DNA of 64,000 bases from Phaeocystidibacter sp965659725 (GCA_965659725.1 CBFHXG010000007.1:1-64000), one strand, 5' to 3'. Positions 1 through 9,433 are shown, counted from the first letter of the stretch. Program-made: numbers and translations. Notes: generated from the sequence alone by a model not told the origin.

Positions 1-257
1 CTCCTGAAAGCAATGGTATGTTCCGAGTGCTGCTCCGTCCTTCAGAAGAGTGGCCAGAGAGATTGCCTTTTGGTACTGGAGCTCGTGCCTATATCTTGCT
101 TGATGAGGTGCCAGTATGGTATGAACTTTGGCGTCAGATCAACGGCTTCCCGGCTGAAGCTTATCCAGCTCCATCCGATGGAAATGGTATGAAAAAAGGC
201 GATAGCGGCACCAAATCGGAAGTCGAAATGGAAATCCCGAAAGAAGCGGTCAAATGA
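1..257 (+). CDS. HlyD-type membrane fusion protein, C-terminal fragment
   Basis: Only the last 84 residues are in the window; the gene runs in from the left in the frame that reads PESNGMFRVLLRP. The visible part looks like the end of a HlyD-family periplasmic adaptor: a beta-rich stretch (TGARAYILLDEVPVWYELW) followed by a hydrophilic, lysine-rich tail. Its TGA overlaps the ATG of the TolC-like gene by four bases (ATGA), so the two are translationally coupled. This fits an adaptor plus outer-membrane channel of a tripartite exporter, whose inner-membrane pump would lie to the left. The family call rests on the tail and the context and is moderate. Confidence 0.6.
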   Translation, partial: PESNGMFRVLLRPSEEWPERLPFGTGARAYILLDEVPVWYELWRQINGFPAEAYPAPSDGNGMKKGDSGTKSEVEMEIPKEAVK

Positions 258-1645
258 GATCGATCTGGGCTTGCATATTCACGCTAGGATTTACCTTCAT
301 CGGTTCAGCACAAAGTACCCCTGCAGATACCCTGCAGTTGGATAGTGTCTTGACATGGGTCGATAATCATCATCCCGTGATCCGTTCACTCACCTTTCGA
401 ATAAATCGCGCGGATGCCAAGGTTACTGCTGCGAGGGGCGCATTCGATCCACAAATTGTTGCCAATTACAACGAGAAGCAATTCGAGGGAACCGACTACT
501 TCAATTATGGTCAAGCTGGACTGAAATTACCTACTTGGCTAGGAGTAGATGTGAACGCCTATCAAGTGATTGCCGATGGAACTTACTTGAATCAAGAGCG
601 TACCGTGCCCACTGAAGGACTGTACAAGATTGGTGTAGATATTCCTGTAGGAGGCGACCTCATCTGGGACGAACGGAGGGCTATGCTCCGCGATGCACAA
701 TTGGTGGTGGAACGAACGCAAGCCGAGCAGCGATTAGCATATAGCGACGTGATCTATGAGGCCAAGATGCGCTACTTTGAGTGGGCGCAGAAAGAAGCTG
801 AGTGGGAGGTGTACACAGAGGTGGCACAATTGGCCAAAGAACGTTTTGAACTTGTTAAAAGAGCGTTCCAAGCAGGCGATCGTCCTGAGATGGACACCGT
901 GGAAAGCCGTATCAACTGGTATAATCGTCAGATCAAGGTCCAAGAAGCGAGAGCGGCAGCAAATCAAGCACGCGCCAAGCTATCTGCTATGTTGTGGACG
1001 GATGACGCTATTCCATTGGAGATCCCAAGTACTTATAAGCCAGATATTTCGGCGCTAGACTTCATCATTCCTCCGGACTCAACATCTATGTACAACAAGC
1101 TGATCGACCAGCCTCAAGTGGCTGCTTTAACGGTTGAGGTCGATCGAGCCATGAACCAACGCCGATGGTCAAGAGCCCAGCTATGGCCGGATGTTAGTGT
1201 GCAGTACAATATTCTTCGAGGCGTAGGAGATGGGGGCGAATGGAATATTCCCGATCAGTATGAGTGGGGCCTTCAGGTTAGTATACCTCTCTTCCTCAGA
1301 AAAGCGAGAGGTAATGCCGAAGCAGCGGATGCCTACTACCAAGAGGCTGAGCTGAAGAGAATGGACGCCGTTCAGAAGGCTGAAGCTGAGATGCAAGGCT
1401 TGCAGACACAGACCTACAACCTCGCTCGTCAATGGTTGCAAGCTCAGGAAGTATACCAGATGTCTTCGACACTACTTGATGCAGAGAGAAGAAGGTTCAG
1501 GTTAGGAGAAAGTAGCGTATTCCTGGTGAATTCAAGAGAAAACGCATTGGTACAATCGGCCGTAACCTGGTTAAAGGTTCGAACGGATTACCTGTTGTCG
1601 ATAGAACAACAACGCCGACTGGTAGCTGATTACTGGACCGAATAG
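254..1645 (+). CDS. TolC family outer membrane efflux protein
   Basis: 463 residues, the usual length for TolC/OprM-type channels. A signal peptide ends near SAQS (residues 1-21). The mature protein has the two long alpha-helical repeats expected of an outer-membrane factor, rich in Ala, Glu, Gln and Arg (about 150-250 and 355-460). A typical repeat-closing motif is seen at GESSVFLVNSRENAL near the C terminus. It would form the trimeric exit duct of a tripartite efflux or type I secretion system with the HlyD-like protein encoded immediately upstream. The cargo cannot be told from this window. Its stop codon lies three bases from that of a convergent gene, leaving no room for a terminator. 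Confidence 0.85.
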   Translation: MRSIWACIFTLGFTFIGSAQSTPADTLQLDSVLTWVDNHHPVIRSLTFRINRADAKVTAARGAFDPQIVANYNEKQFEGTDYFNYGQAGLKLPTWLGVDVNAYQVIADGTYLNQERTVPTEGLYKIGVDIPVGGDLIWDERRAMLRDAQLVVERTQAEQRLAYSDVIYEAKMRYFEWAQKEAEWEVYTEVAQLAKERFELVKRAFQAGDRPEMDTVESRINWYNRQIKVQEARAAANQARAKLSAMLWTDDAIPLEIPSTYKPDISALDFIIPPDSTSMYNKLIDQPQVAALTVEVDRAMNQRRWSRAQLWPDVSVQYNILRGVGDGGEWNIPDQYEWGLQVSIPLFLRKARGNAEAADAYYQEAELKRMDAVQKAEAEMQGLQTQTYNLARQWLQAQEVYQMSSTLLDAERRRFRLGESSVFLVNSRENALVQSAVTWLKVRTDYLLSIEQQRRLVADYWTE

Positions 1646-1648
1646 ATC

Positions 1649-2236
1649 TTATCTCCAACGACGATCGTTGCGATCTGGCGGGTTTTTAGTCCATTTCAGT
1701 GGTCCACCACATTCGATCTCAATCACCACACTTTTCGGACTTCCAAAGAAGCTCAGCATCTTGTCTCGCCAATCTTGGAAAGTGCTTCTGTCGTAAAGAG
1801 AACATTCGTAGTTCAAGATGGCAATATTGTCTTCATTGATGATAATGATGGTAGGGGTGGCGTATTCGTAGGAACGCTTATCACGACCCGGACGAATACT
1901 CTGGCCTTCGATGAAATTCTCTAGCCAGTACTTGATGGCATAGTCGCGCTCGTATTCGTCGTAGTAGGCATACACATTCACATAATAACGTGCATAGATC
2001 TCGCGATCGAGGTTGCTCATTACCCGTTCCCTACTCTTAAGCATAAAGCGGTCTGCAAACTCGAAATCCGTTTCTTCAATATCCCCGATCTCAGGGTCGG
2101 AGATATTCAAATACTCTTTTTCGTATTCGTCGCTGTGTTCCGAAATGAAGGCCTCGATCTTTTGCTTCAATTCTTCGTGCTGGGCTTGAGCCAGTGTAGA
2201 GAGGCCGATGAATAGGAGTGCAATTATTCTTTTCAT
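1649..2236 (-). CDS. Hypothetical secreted protein
   Basis: 195 residues with a clear signal peptide (MKRIIALLFIGLSTLAQAQ), so it is probably periplasmic. The mature part is acidic and Tyr/Glu-rich at first (EEYLNISDPEIGDIEETDF region), then has a beta-rich segment with a run of isoleucines (PTIIIINEDNIAILNYE) and an Arg-rich end. I do not recognise the family. It stands alone on the minus strand between the TolC-like gene and an acetyltransferase gene. A TATATTCG sequence ending four bases before its start resembles the TAnnTTTG promoter element, which would make its mRNA nearly leaderless. Confidence 0.6.
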   Translation of the reverse strand: MKRIIALLFIGLSTLAQAQHEELKQKIEAFISEHSDEYEKEYLNISDPEIGDIEETDFEFADRFMLKSRERVMSNLDREIYARYYVNVYAYYDEYERDYAIKYWLENFIEGQSIRPGRDKRSYEYATPTIIIINEDNIAILNYECSLYDRSTFQDWRDKMLSFFGSPKSVVIEIECGGPLKWTKNPPDRNDRRWR

Positions 2237-2329
2237 AACTCGAATATAGCAAATTGGATGCCGTGTTGTGATACTCGTTTAGTGAATTGAATGGTCGATT
2301 GAGCGTATATTGCATTCTACCGATTTCCT

Positions 2330-2881
2330 ATGAGTGAACCCTTCCTTTCTTCGGCTCGACTCGACCTTTACCCTTGGTCATCCGTGGATCCATCCAACTT
2401 GATCGACCTCAATTCCGATGAGGAAGTTATGCGCTTTTTTCCTCGAACCGCATCACGTGAAGAAACCTTGGCATTCATCGATCGGAATAATGCCCATTTC
2501 AAGGAGCACGGGTATTGCTACTTCGCTGCAGTCGAAAAGAGTTCTAAGGAGGTCATTGGCTTTATAGGGGCTCATGTTCAAACCTATGATTCTCCCTTTA
2601 CACCGTGTACCGATATAGGATGGCGCTTAAGGAGAACGTCTTGGGGCAAAGGCTATGCTACAGAAGGCGCCCATGCCGTAGTAGACCATCTTTTTAAGAT
2701 TTCAGATCTTCAATCCCTTAGAAGCATTGCTCCCAACGTGAATTTGGGGTCGATACGCATTATGCAAAAATTAAACATGAAGCAATTAGGCACTTTCGAA
2801 CACCCTGCGTTGATCGATGACCCAGAGCTGAGAGAGTGTGTATGCTACGAATTAACACGAAACCAATGGCTAAACAAATAG
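2330..2881 (+). CDS. GNAT family N-acetyltransferase (RimJ/RimL type)
   Basis: 183 residues. The N terminus (SSARLDLYPW) is the opening strand of RimJ/RimL-type acetyltransferases, and the acetyl-CoA pyrophosphate loop is visible as RRTSWGKGYATEGA near residue 105. NVNLGSIRIMQKLNM further on is the conserved Asn-x-x-Ser helix of the fold. The substrate, a protein N-terminus or a small amine, cannot be inferred. It is the first gene of a compact three-gene plus-strand set with the lipocalin-like protein and a membrane protein: the next gene starts before this one stops. Confidence 0.85.
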   Translation: MSEPFLSSARLDLYPWSSVDPSNLIDLNSDEEVMRFFPRTASREETLAFIDRNNAHFKEHGYCYFAAVEKSSKEVIGFIGAHVQTYDSPFTPCTDIGWRLRRTSWGKGYATEGAHAVVDHLFKISDLQSLRSIAPNVNLGSIRIMQKLNMKQLGTFEHPALIDDPELRECVCYELTRNQWLNK

Positions 2882-3531
2882 CAACCTTGTTCATGAGCAT
2901 CTTATCCCTATCCTTAATGGGGCAAGATATTACGGGAATATGGATCGTGAAAAAAGTGAGCATGGGAATTGAAGAAATGACTCCGAACCAGCGATGGATG
3001 GAGTTCAATGAAGATGGGAGTCAGCGCTCCGGTAACGGATGGACGCAACATTCCATAGGGACCTATCAATTGGAAGAAGGTAAACTGATGGTAGTTAATA
3101 CGAATGGCTATACGGACCCCAATGGACCCTTTTACGTGACCATGACCGATGAGGGCATGATGTGGGAACGAGACGAGGACGGAAATCACGTGGTAGTCTT
3201 GCTGGAACGGATCGATGAAGTTCCGCCAACGCCAGGTGATCAGCTTTTAGGAGTTTGGCAACTTGATTCAGTTCAAGGGTTGGAACTTGAAACGTTGGAT
3301 CAAATGATATTCTATAGATGGGATAACGTCATTCGATGGACCGTCGGTGAAGACGAGATTTACGGAACATATCGTGTGCACGGACATCGCAATACGGTAG
3401 AACATACGATGTATGGTGATATGCCACGTGAGCATTGGGGGTTCATTCTTGAAAATGATGCGACGAATCTCATTCTGTATGACGACGAACAAGATATTCG
3501 ATATTACTTTAGTCGGACCTACGAACTCTGA
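2866..3531 (+). CDS. Secreted protein with two lipocalin-like repeats
   Basis: 221 residues from the ATG at 2866. An upstream in-frame ATG exists, but only the 2866 start puts the signal sequence (MAKQIATLFMSILSLSLMGQ) at the N terminus. This start overlaps the end of the acetyltransferase gene by 16 bases. The mature chain holds two similar halves of about 95 residues, each opening with G-(I/V)-W and followed by FNEDG- or YRWDN-type strands and a GTY strand, the layout of lipocalin-like beta domains common in Bacteroidota. Probably periplasmic or lipid-facing. The ligand is unknown and the family call is tentative. Confidence 0.6.
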   Translation: MAKQIATLFMSILSLSLMGQDITGIWIVKKVSMGIEEMTPNQRWMEFNEDGSQRSGNGWTQHSIGTYQLEEGKLMVVNTNGYTDPNGPFYVTMTDEGMMWERDEDGNHVVVLLERIDEVPPTPGDQLLGVWQLDSVQGLELETLDQMIFYRWDNVIRWTVGEDEIYGTYRVHGHRNTVEHTMYGDMPREHWGFILENDATNLILYDDEQDIRYYFSRTYEL

Positions 3532-3533
3532 AG

Positions 3534-4787
3534 ATGATCAGAAGACTACTCCGACAACCTCCTACTTTTTATTTGACTGCTCTCGTGATCCTGCTCTCGT
3601 GGGTCTGGAGTATCCGTGTCGTCCTGACTTTTGGGAGTGCACTTTTTAGGAACGACAGTTGGCACATCGTTCAAAGCGTTGTGCTAAATGGAGATCACCT
3701 TTCGAATTTCTTTACCCAACATGGTCCGCATCACTTCGGATTAGCAGGCGTACTGCACTCGATCTTATTCGGACTAGGTCTCGAGAACGCCGTGGCTCAT
3801 GGAGTCGTAGAAATGACCATATGGGCATGCTCAGGCATGTTGGCCACGGCGATCATCGTTCAATGGAGAGGCAAGTGGCGTTATGCAGATGCCTTTGTTC
3901 CATTGCTTTTCTTTCTTCCCGGCGTGTGGTTGAACGCTACTTCTGATCCGTACATCCATAGTTTCACCGTTTTCTTCACCTTGCTTTTTATTTACTTCTC
4001 AACCGGATACATGAAGCCTGTGAAGTTGGTTCTAATGTTGATATCCGTCTTCGCAGCAGCCTTTACATTCAATGCCGTTCTCGTTGCCCTGGCTGTTGCC
4101 ATCTACTATACCATTCATTGGCTACGAACACATTGGTACACCTCAGGCATCGTTGCGGCTTGGTCATTTTTGATGTTGATCCTCGTCTTTCTACTCACGC
4201 CATTTGCTGGTGTTGAGGAAACATCACCCATTGAATGGGACGCCTTGGGGTCGTTGAAATATCTCTTTGTATTGATCGCCAGTTTTAGTTTCGAGATTCC
4301 ATATCCATTCGTAGAATACGTATCCGTTCCTGTAGCACTTTTTGTACTCTATATCTTGATTCACCCATGGATCCGTCCACGTAAGAAGAATCGCCATGAG
4401 TATGGATTGTGGTTGTTGATGACCGTTTTATTTCTGTACTGGATCCTCAATGCCGTCACCAGAGGGGATTCTCCCATCGGCAATGCGTTTGCCACGAGAT
4501 ATCAGCCTATGATATCCCTCTTACTCTTTGGATTGTATTGGTCAGCTTTGGTTCAAAGACGTGCTCCTAAGAAGATGTATGTTATAGTGATCCTGATCGC
4601 CGCTTGGAGTTTTTATGGGAGCTACCGAGTATTCAAACATCGAACACCTCTCTACGTGGATAGAATGAATGTTGAATGGGAGCATACGCAAAGAGGATTG
4701 AAGCATCAGTTCGAGGAACCGTGCTATTTACATCCACATCCTGAGAGGGTAGAAGTTGATCGATCGATAGAGCAGCTGTTTCCTTAA
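3534..4787 (+). CDS. Multi-pass membrane protein, possibly a GT-C type glycosyltransferase
   Basis: 417 residues with about ten hydrophobic segments, the first at 13-33. After it comes a loop with FRNDSWHIVQ, reminiscent of the acidic first-loop motif of PMT/ArnT-type (GT-C) glycosyltransferases. The C terminus is a short soluble tail (EPCYLHPHPERVEVD). I cannot assign it firmly to a family, and a hypothetical membrane protein is the safe call. It begins two bases after the lipocalin-like gene and ends head-on with folC, the two TAA stops sharing a single TTAA (4784-4787). Confidence 0.55.
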   Translation: MIRRLLRQPPTFYLTALVILLSWVWSIRVVLTFGSALFRNDSWHIVQSVVLNGDHLSNFFTQHGPHHFGLAGVLHSILFGLGLENAVAHGVVEMTIWACSGMLATAIIVQWRGKWRYADAFVPLLFFLPGVWLNATSDPYIHSFTVFFTLLFIYFSTGYMKPVKLVLMLISVFAAAFTFNAVLVALAVAIYYTIHWLRTHWYTSGIVAAWSFLMLILVFLLTPFAGVEETSPIEWDALGSLKYLFVLIASFSFEIPYPFVEYVSVPVALFVLYILIHPWIRPRKKNRHEYGLWLLMTVLFLYWILNAVTRGDSPIGNAFATRYQPMISLLLFGLYWSALVQRRAPKKMYVIVILIAAWSFYGSYRVFKHRTPLYVDRMNVEWEHTQRGLKHQFEEPCYLHPHPERVEVDRSIEQLFP

Positions 4788-6004
4788 ACCACTTCAGCTA
4801 CTACAAATGTGCTACCGCCGATGAAGATAAGGTCTTCGTTTCCAGCATTCCCAAGCGCCGCTTCATAGGCGTCGTTTACGCTTGGATAGACCTTTCCTTG
4901 TAAACCAATGTGACGCGCTGCTTGGGCCAAGGTTTCCACATCCATTCCTCGTGGAATGTCGGGCTTGCAAAAGTAGTATTGAGCATCGGTAGGCAGTAGG
5001 GTCATCACTTCCTCTACATTCTTATCGCTTACCATTCCCCAAACCATATGTAGCTTTTCGTACTCGATGGTCTTTAGTTGATCGGCGATGAAACGAACGC
5101 CATCTAGATTATGGCCAGTATCACAGATCACTTTTGGCTTGTCTCTCAATGTTTGCCATCGGCCAGCGAAGTGGGTATTCTTAACGACATTGGCCAATCC
5201 AGCGATGATATGATCCTCAGAAATGGAGAATTCCCTTTGAGCTTTTACAGCGGCTACCGCTGCCCGTTTGTTATAAAACTGATAGGCACCTTTCAGGTCC
5301 GATGAATAATCTGTTTGTATGGCTTCCTCGGCCCAGATAATACTTGTTTCTTTCTCAGTGGCTATTCGGAGGAAAACGGGAGTGGTTTCAACTTGCCGCT
5401 GACCAATAACTACGGGAATGCCTTTTTTGATGATACCTGCTTTTTCACCCGCGATCGTGGGGATATCATTTCCAAGAAAGGCCATATGATCCATGCCTAT
5501 ATTGGTGATAACGCTGACTAATGGGGTGATCACATTGGTACTGTCCAACCTCCCACCCATGCCTACTTCCACAATGGCAAGGTCTACATTTTCCTTCCTG
5601 AATACATCGAAGGCAAGCCCGACAGTCATCTCAAAAAAGCTAAGTTGAAGGTCTTGGAAATCCTGTTTGTGCTCTTCTACGAAATCAATGACGGTCTCTT
5701 CCGAGATCATCTCGCCGTTGATTCGAACGCGCTCTCGAAAATCGCGAAGGTGAGGTGAGGTGTAAAGGCCAACCTTGTAGCCTGCTTCTTGAAAAATGCT
5801 GGCAAGCATGTGAGATGTAGAGCCCTTTCCGTTGGTTCCGGCAACGTGTATGCTCTTGAATGCGTTTTCGGGATGACCTAGCAGTCCCATGAGCGCCTCG
5901 GTCTTCTTTAGATCGATCTTGTAATTGGCGCCACCGGTTCGCTGATATACGGGCAGTTGCTGATAGAGCCACTCCACTGTATCACGGAAGGCTTGAGAGT
6001 TCAT
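4784..6004 (-). CDS. folC: Folylpolyglutamate synthase / dihydrofolate synthase
   Basis: 406 residues from the ATG at 6004. The longer upstream reading belongs to the tonB gene in another frame. The Mur-ligase type ATP loop is seen as HVAGTNGKGSTSH around residues 53-65, followed by YTSPHLRDFRERV, the conserved folate-binding stretch of FolC. GRLDSTNVI and CDTGHNLDG mark the central and C-terminal domains. It adds glutamate to folates in the cytoplasm and in many bacteria also makes dihydrofolate. The start overlaps the tonB stop as TAATG, so it is coupled to the exbB-exbD-tonB operon, an arrangement common in Flavobacteriia. Confidence 0.93.
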   Translation of the reverse strand: MNSQAFRDTVEWLYQQLPVYQRTGGANYKIDLKKTEALMGLLGHPENAFKSIHVAGTNGKGSTSHMLASIFQEAGYKVGLYTSPHLRDFRERVRINGEMISEETVIDFVEEHKQDFQDLQLSFFEMTVGLAFDVFRKENVDLAIVEVGMGGRLDSTNVITPLVSVITNIGMDHMAFLGNDIPTIAGEKAGIIKKGIPVVIGQRQVETTPVFLRIATEKETSIIWAEEAIQTDYSSDLKGAYQFYNKRAAVAAVKAQREFSISEDHIIAGLANVVKNTHFAGRWQTLRDKPKVICDTGHNLDGVRFIADQLKTIEYEKLHMVWGMVSDKNVEEVMTLLPTDAQYYFCKPDIPRGMDVETLAQAARHIGLQGKVYPSVNDAYEAALGNAGNEDLIFIGGSTFVVAEVV

Positions 6005-6771
6005 TACCTTTTCTGGAAGTTGTAGATAATATATCCTACTTGCTCTTCGGGAGCATTTACGTCTCCTTGCCACTTGGTGCGCAGAGCAGCTTGCTTGGCT
6101 CGGTCGAATAAGCAAGATGAGAAGGTGTTTGTCGCAGGACCATTGGTGATGGCATCACCTGGTTCCGCTCGGGTAACGTTTCCTCTTCGATCAACATATA
6201 CCTTAACCACAACTCGACCTTCATCGGAGCAGTCGTAGTTTGGCATTGGTCTTTCTAGGGCATTTCTACCACCAAGTCGATAGTTTCCACTTCCACCGCT
6301 ACCTCCGGTTCCTACGCGGGAGTCACTATTTGGATCGCCGTTAGGATCACCCTGGTCGCCGCCACCTTCCGTTTCGCCTTCACCGGCACCTTCGCCATTT
6401 CGGGTAGACTGCAGAGCGCTGTTCAATCGATCGGAAGGGGTAGGGTCTGGTTCAACTTCCTCTTTTGGAGGCTCTGGGTTTGACTCTTCTTCGGTGGTTA
6501 CTGCTGGTGCGTCAACAGACTCTTGTGTGGCCACTTCATCCACTTCTGTTGGGGTGCTTTCATTCGTTTGCTGAGGTTGGGTCTGCGGTTGGGTCATTTG
6601 AGCCGACTCCGTATTGCCGCCACCTACATCGTCATAGCCGAAGTTGATCTCGATCCCATCCTCAGGTGGAGGGTCTTGATATCCTAGTCCTACGAACAAG
6701 AATAGGATCAGCAGCCCCGCGTGGAATACGATGGTGCCAATGCGTCCGTTTCTCTTGTCATTTTCGGCCAT
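6004..6771 (-). CDS. Energy transducer TonB-like protein
   Basis: 255 residues. There is a short cytoplasmic start, one membrane anchor (TIVFHAGLLILFLFVGLGY, about 13-31), then a long periplasmic Pro/Glu/Gln-rich spacer (about 60-130) and a Gly-rich hinge. It ends in a compact beta domain (RVVVKVYVDRRGNVTRAEPG) with two cysteines, like other Bacteroidota TonB C-terminal domains. It would pass proton-motive energy from ExbB/ExbD to TonB-dependent receptors such as the SusC protein at 32.6 kb. It lies directly downstream of exbB and exbD and shares a TAATG junction with folC. Confidence 0.85.
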   Translation of the reverse strand: MAENDKRNGRIGTIVFHAGLLILFLFVGLGYQDPPPEDGIEINFGYDDVGGGNTESAQMTQPQTQPQQTNESTPTEVDEVATQESVDAPAVTTEEESNPEPPKEEVEPDPTPSDRLNSALQSTRNGEGAGEGETEGGGDQGDPNGDPNSDSRVGTGGSGGSGNYRLGGRNALERPMPNYDCSDEGRVVVKVYVDRRGNVTRAEPGDAITNGPATNTFSSCLFDRAKQAALRTKWQGDVNAPEEQVGYIIYNFQKR

Positions 6772-6779
6772 GGTGGTTC

Positions 6780-7172
6780 TTACTTAGGTTGAGTAGCAAG
6801 GATCATCTTGATCCGATTCCTGTAAGCGATATCCATCACTTTAACGGTCTCCCCGGTAGGAACCGATTCATCCGCATGGAGTATTACCACTGCATCTTCT
6901 ATGCCAGTAACCGCGCTGATGATAGCATTTTCCAAGTTGCCTGCACTCACGATAGTGCCATCTACGTCAAAGCGGAGATCCTTGGAAATAGTTACATCAA
7001 CGTCGTGGCGTTTCACCGTTTGAGCATTGCTCTTTGGAAGAACGATGTCCAATGCTCTTGTAGTTACCAACGTAGAGGTAAGCATAAAGAAGATGAGCAA
7101 GAGGAACACCAGATCTGTCATGGAGCTCATGGCAAAATCGGCGCTGACCTTTGATTTACGATTGAAATTCAT
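6780..7172 (-). CDS. exbD: Biopolymer transport protein ExbD/TolR family
   Basis: 130 residues with a single N-terminal membrane helix (FLLLIFFMLTSTLV). Just before it is the family's essential proton-carrying aspartate in SSMTDLVFLLL. The rest is the small periplasmic alpha/beta domain. With ExbB it forms the proton channel that powers TonB. It sits ten bases after exbB and eight before tonB on the minus strand, so the three form one operon. Confidence 0.9.
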   Translation of the reverse strand: MNFNRKSKVSADFAMSSMTDLVFLLLIFFMLTSTLVTTRALDIVLPKSNAQTVKRHDVDVTISKDLRFDVDGTIVSAGNLENAIISAVTGIEDAVVILHADESVPTGETVKVMDIAYRNRIKMILATQPK

Positions 7173-7181
7173 AGGTCGGAA

Positions 7182-7889
7182 TTATACAGGTTCGTGCAAT
7201 AGATCCAAGAATTCAGTAGCGCTAACTTCCATCTTGTGGATCACACTTTCAACTCGTGTTGTCAGGTAATTGTAACCAAAGTAGGCGAGGATACCAACAA
7301 ATAGACCTCCAACGGTGGTGGTCATCGCTGTGTAGATACCTTCAGCCAACAAGCCAACGTCTACTTGTCCGCCTGCATTTGCCATTTCCTTGAAGGCCAA
7401 TACCATCCCGATCACTGTTCCCAAGAACCCTATCATGGGTGCACCACCGGAGATGGTTGCGAGGTATGGTAAGGACTTCTCGAGTTTTTGAACCTCGATC
7501 TTACCTTGATTTTCAATGGATGCCGAGATGTCGTTCATGCTCTTTCCAATACGAGATACGCCCTTTCCGAGGAGTCGGGCTACCGGAGTATCCGTGCTTT
7601 CACAAAGAGCCGATGCAGCTTCCATCTTGCCGTTGGCAACGTGGTCCTTCAGGTTGTTCATGAAGTTTGGATCCATCTTATTGGCTCTCTTGATAGCGCC
7701 AAATCGCTCGATGAAAATGTAAACTGCGATGATCGAAAGGATGAAGAGCATCGTCATGATAACAATGCCACCAATACCGCCGCTTGTGATCAAGCTGATG
7801 ATCGATAGCGTTTTCTCCGTAGAGCCCTCAGCTGTGGCAGTGTCTACTGAGGAAGAGATCTGTAGAAAGTTCGAGGCCGTTAAAAACAT
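7182..7889 (-). CDS. exbB: MotA/TolQ/ExbB proton channel family protein
   Basis: 235 residues with three membrane spans: one near 37-58 and two in the C-terminal half, containing GGAPMIGFLGTVIGMVLAF and TTVGGLFVGILAYFGYNYL, the conserved ExbB/TolQ/MotA signature. It is the pentameric part of the inner-membrane proton channel that drives TonB. It opens the exbB-exbD-tonB-folC operon and has its own upstream promoter element at 7924-7931. An N-terminal stretch of about 30 residues before the first span could be a signal or amphipathic segment. Confidence 0.9.
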   Translation of the reverse strand: MFLTASNFLQISSSVDTATAEGSTEKTLSIISLITSGGIGGIVIMTMLFILSIIAVYIFIERFGAIKRANKMDPNFMNNLKDHVANGKMEAASALCESTDTPVARLLGKGVSRIGKSMNDISASIENQGKIEVQKLEKSLPYLATISGGAPMIGFLGTVIGMVLAFKEMANAGGQVDVGLLAEGIYTAMTTTVGGLFVGILAYFGYNYLTTRVESVIHKMEVSATEFLDLLHEPV

Positions 7890-7923
7890 GCTGTTTCCGT
7901 GTTTCTGTTCAGTTACCGCTTAG

Positions 7924-7931
7924 CAAACGTA
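7924..7931 (-). promoter_or_regulatory. -7 promoter element TAnnTTTG for exbB
   Basis: The minus strand reads TACGTTTG, an exact match to the Bacteroidota -7 element. It lies about 35 bases before the exbB ATG. No convincing -33 TTG was found at the usual distance. Confidence 0.5.
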
Positions 7932-7975
7932 TAAGGCGGCTATTTTAGCGTATAAAGCCAAACTTAGAACAAATA

Positions 7976-7997
7976 CACCCCGCTTGAGGGCGGGGTG
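7976..7997 (-). terminator. Hairpin after nhaD, probable terminator
   Basis: An 8-bp perfect stem (CACCCCGC/GCGGGGTG) with a 6-base loop sits about 40 bases beyond the nhaD stop. The downstream tract on the minus strand (TATTTGTT) is only moderately T-rich, so it may be a weak terminator. Confidence 0.5.
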
Positions 7998-8035
7998 CAT
8001 GTAGGATATTAACAATATGTGGTTGATGGCTTTCC

Positions 8036-9433
8036 TTAGAAGAGAGACTCTTGCAGGATGTATACAGCGGCTCCAGATAGATAACCGATGATAGCCAACA
8101 AAGATATTTTCTTCAAATACCAGCCGAATGACATTCTTTCAAGTCCCATCACGGCCACACCTGCAGCGGAGCCGATGATCAATGCGGATCCACCAGTACC
8201 CGCGCAGTAGGCGAGGAATTCCCAGAACAGGCCATCCGTGGCGAAGAATCCTTCAGGATTCACTGGGTACATACCCATAGAGGCTGCAACCAACGGCACG
8301 TTATCAACGATGGAGCTCAATAATCCGATGATCACACCTACGCCATAAACGCCTGATTCATGATCTGTTCCAATGGAATTATCGAGAATGGTGGCCATTT
8401 GTGTAAGCTGACCAGCGCTTTGTAAACTTCCAACGGCTAGAAGGATTCCGAGGAAGAAGAGAACACTAGGAGTATCGATCTTTCTCAAAACGCCAATTAC
8501 GCTGTGCTTTGACTTGAACGCTTGGTTCTTGCTCCGGTGAAGGATGTCGGTCAACAACCACAATGAACCCAAGCTGAGCATCATTCCCATGAAAGGTGGA
8601 AGGTGTGTAACACTCTTGAAGATGGGCACAAATAGAAGTCCAGCTACACCCGCAAAGAATACCATGTTACGCTCAAATGAGGTCGTTGGATCCAAGTAGT
8701 GATCGGAGGTTTCTTGGCGAACTGGTCGCTTCACGTCTCCTTTCGTTCTAAAACTCATGATCGCCAAAGGCACGACCAAGCAAACGAGAGAAGGGAGAAT
8801 AACACCAGTGATGATCTCAGCAGTAGTGATCTGTCCACCGATCCATAACATGGTTGTGGTAACGTCTCCGATAGGCGACCAGGCACCGCCGGCATTGGCG
8901 GCAATTACAACGAGACCAGCAAAAAGCCATCGCGTTTGTTGATCGTCGATCAGTTTCTTAAGAAGTGAAACCATCACGATGGATGTCGTGAGGTTGTCGA
9001 GGGCTGCACTGAAGAAAAAGGACAATACAGCTACAATCCACATGAGTTTTACCTTGTTGGTAGTGCGGATTCGGTCGGTGATAACAGCAAAGCCTTCGTG
9101 TGCGTCAACCAGTTCAACGATGGTCATGGCACCGATCAAGAAGAAAAGGATACTCGCTATCTCGGCGAGGGATTCCAACATTTGGTGGTGTGTGACATAC
9201 TCTAAGACGAAATGGCTTTCACTCAGATCTTCATGCGATCGCTCGGAAAGGAGAGATATCACCGCATGATCGATGCTGCTGAAATCCACGATCTCATTTG
9301 CGCCGAGCACGTAAAGTGTCCAACACAAAACACCGGTTATCAAGGCCGATGCAGCTTTGTCGATGTGGATCTGGTGCTCGAACGCAATGGCGGCGTACCC
9401 CAGAATAAACACGACGATCATAGCTATGTACAT
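8036..9433 (-). CDS. nhaD: Na+/H+ antiporter NhaD-type (ion transporter superfamily)
   Basis: 465 residues with about twelve membrane spans. The motif AALDNLTTSIVMVSLLKKL and the later SSIVDNVPLVAASMGMYP are the paired Asp-Asn half-helix motifs of NhaD/ArsB antiporters, and NAGGAWSPIGDVTTTMLW is the other diagnostic stretch. It exports Na+ (or Li+) in exchange for protons, which suits a marine cell. It starts 24 bases after the amino-acid dehydrogenase stop, so the two are likely cotranscribed, ending at the hairpin at 7976-7997. Confidence 0.92.
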   Translation of the reverse strand: MYIAMIVVFILGYAAIAFEHQIHIDKAASALITGVLCWTLYVLGANEIVDFSSIDHAVISLLSERSHEDLSESHFVLEYVTHHQMLESLAEIASILFFLIGAMTIVELVDAHEGFAVITDRIRTTNKVKLMWIVAVLSFFFSAALDNLTTSIVMVSLLKKLIDDQQTRWLFAGLVVIAANAGGAWSPIGDVTTTMLWIGGQITTAEIITGVILPSLVCLVVPLAIMSFRTKGDVKRPVRQETSDHYLDPTTSFERNMVFFAGVAGLLFVPIFKSVTHLPPFMGMMLSLGSLWLLTDILHRSKNQAFKSKHSVIGVLRKIDTPSVLFFLGILLAVGSLQSAGQLTQMATILDNSIGTDHESGVYGVGVIIGLLSSIVDNVPLVAASMGMYPVNPEGFFATDGLFWEFLAYCAGTGGSALIIGSAAGVAVMGLERMSFGWYLKKISLLAIIGYLSGAAVYILQESLF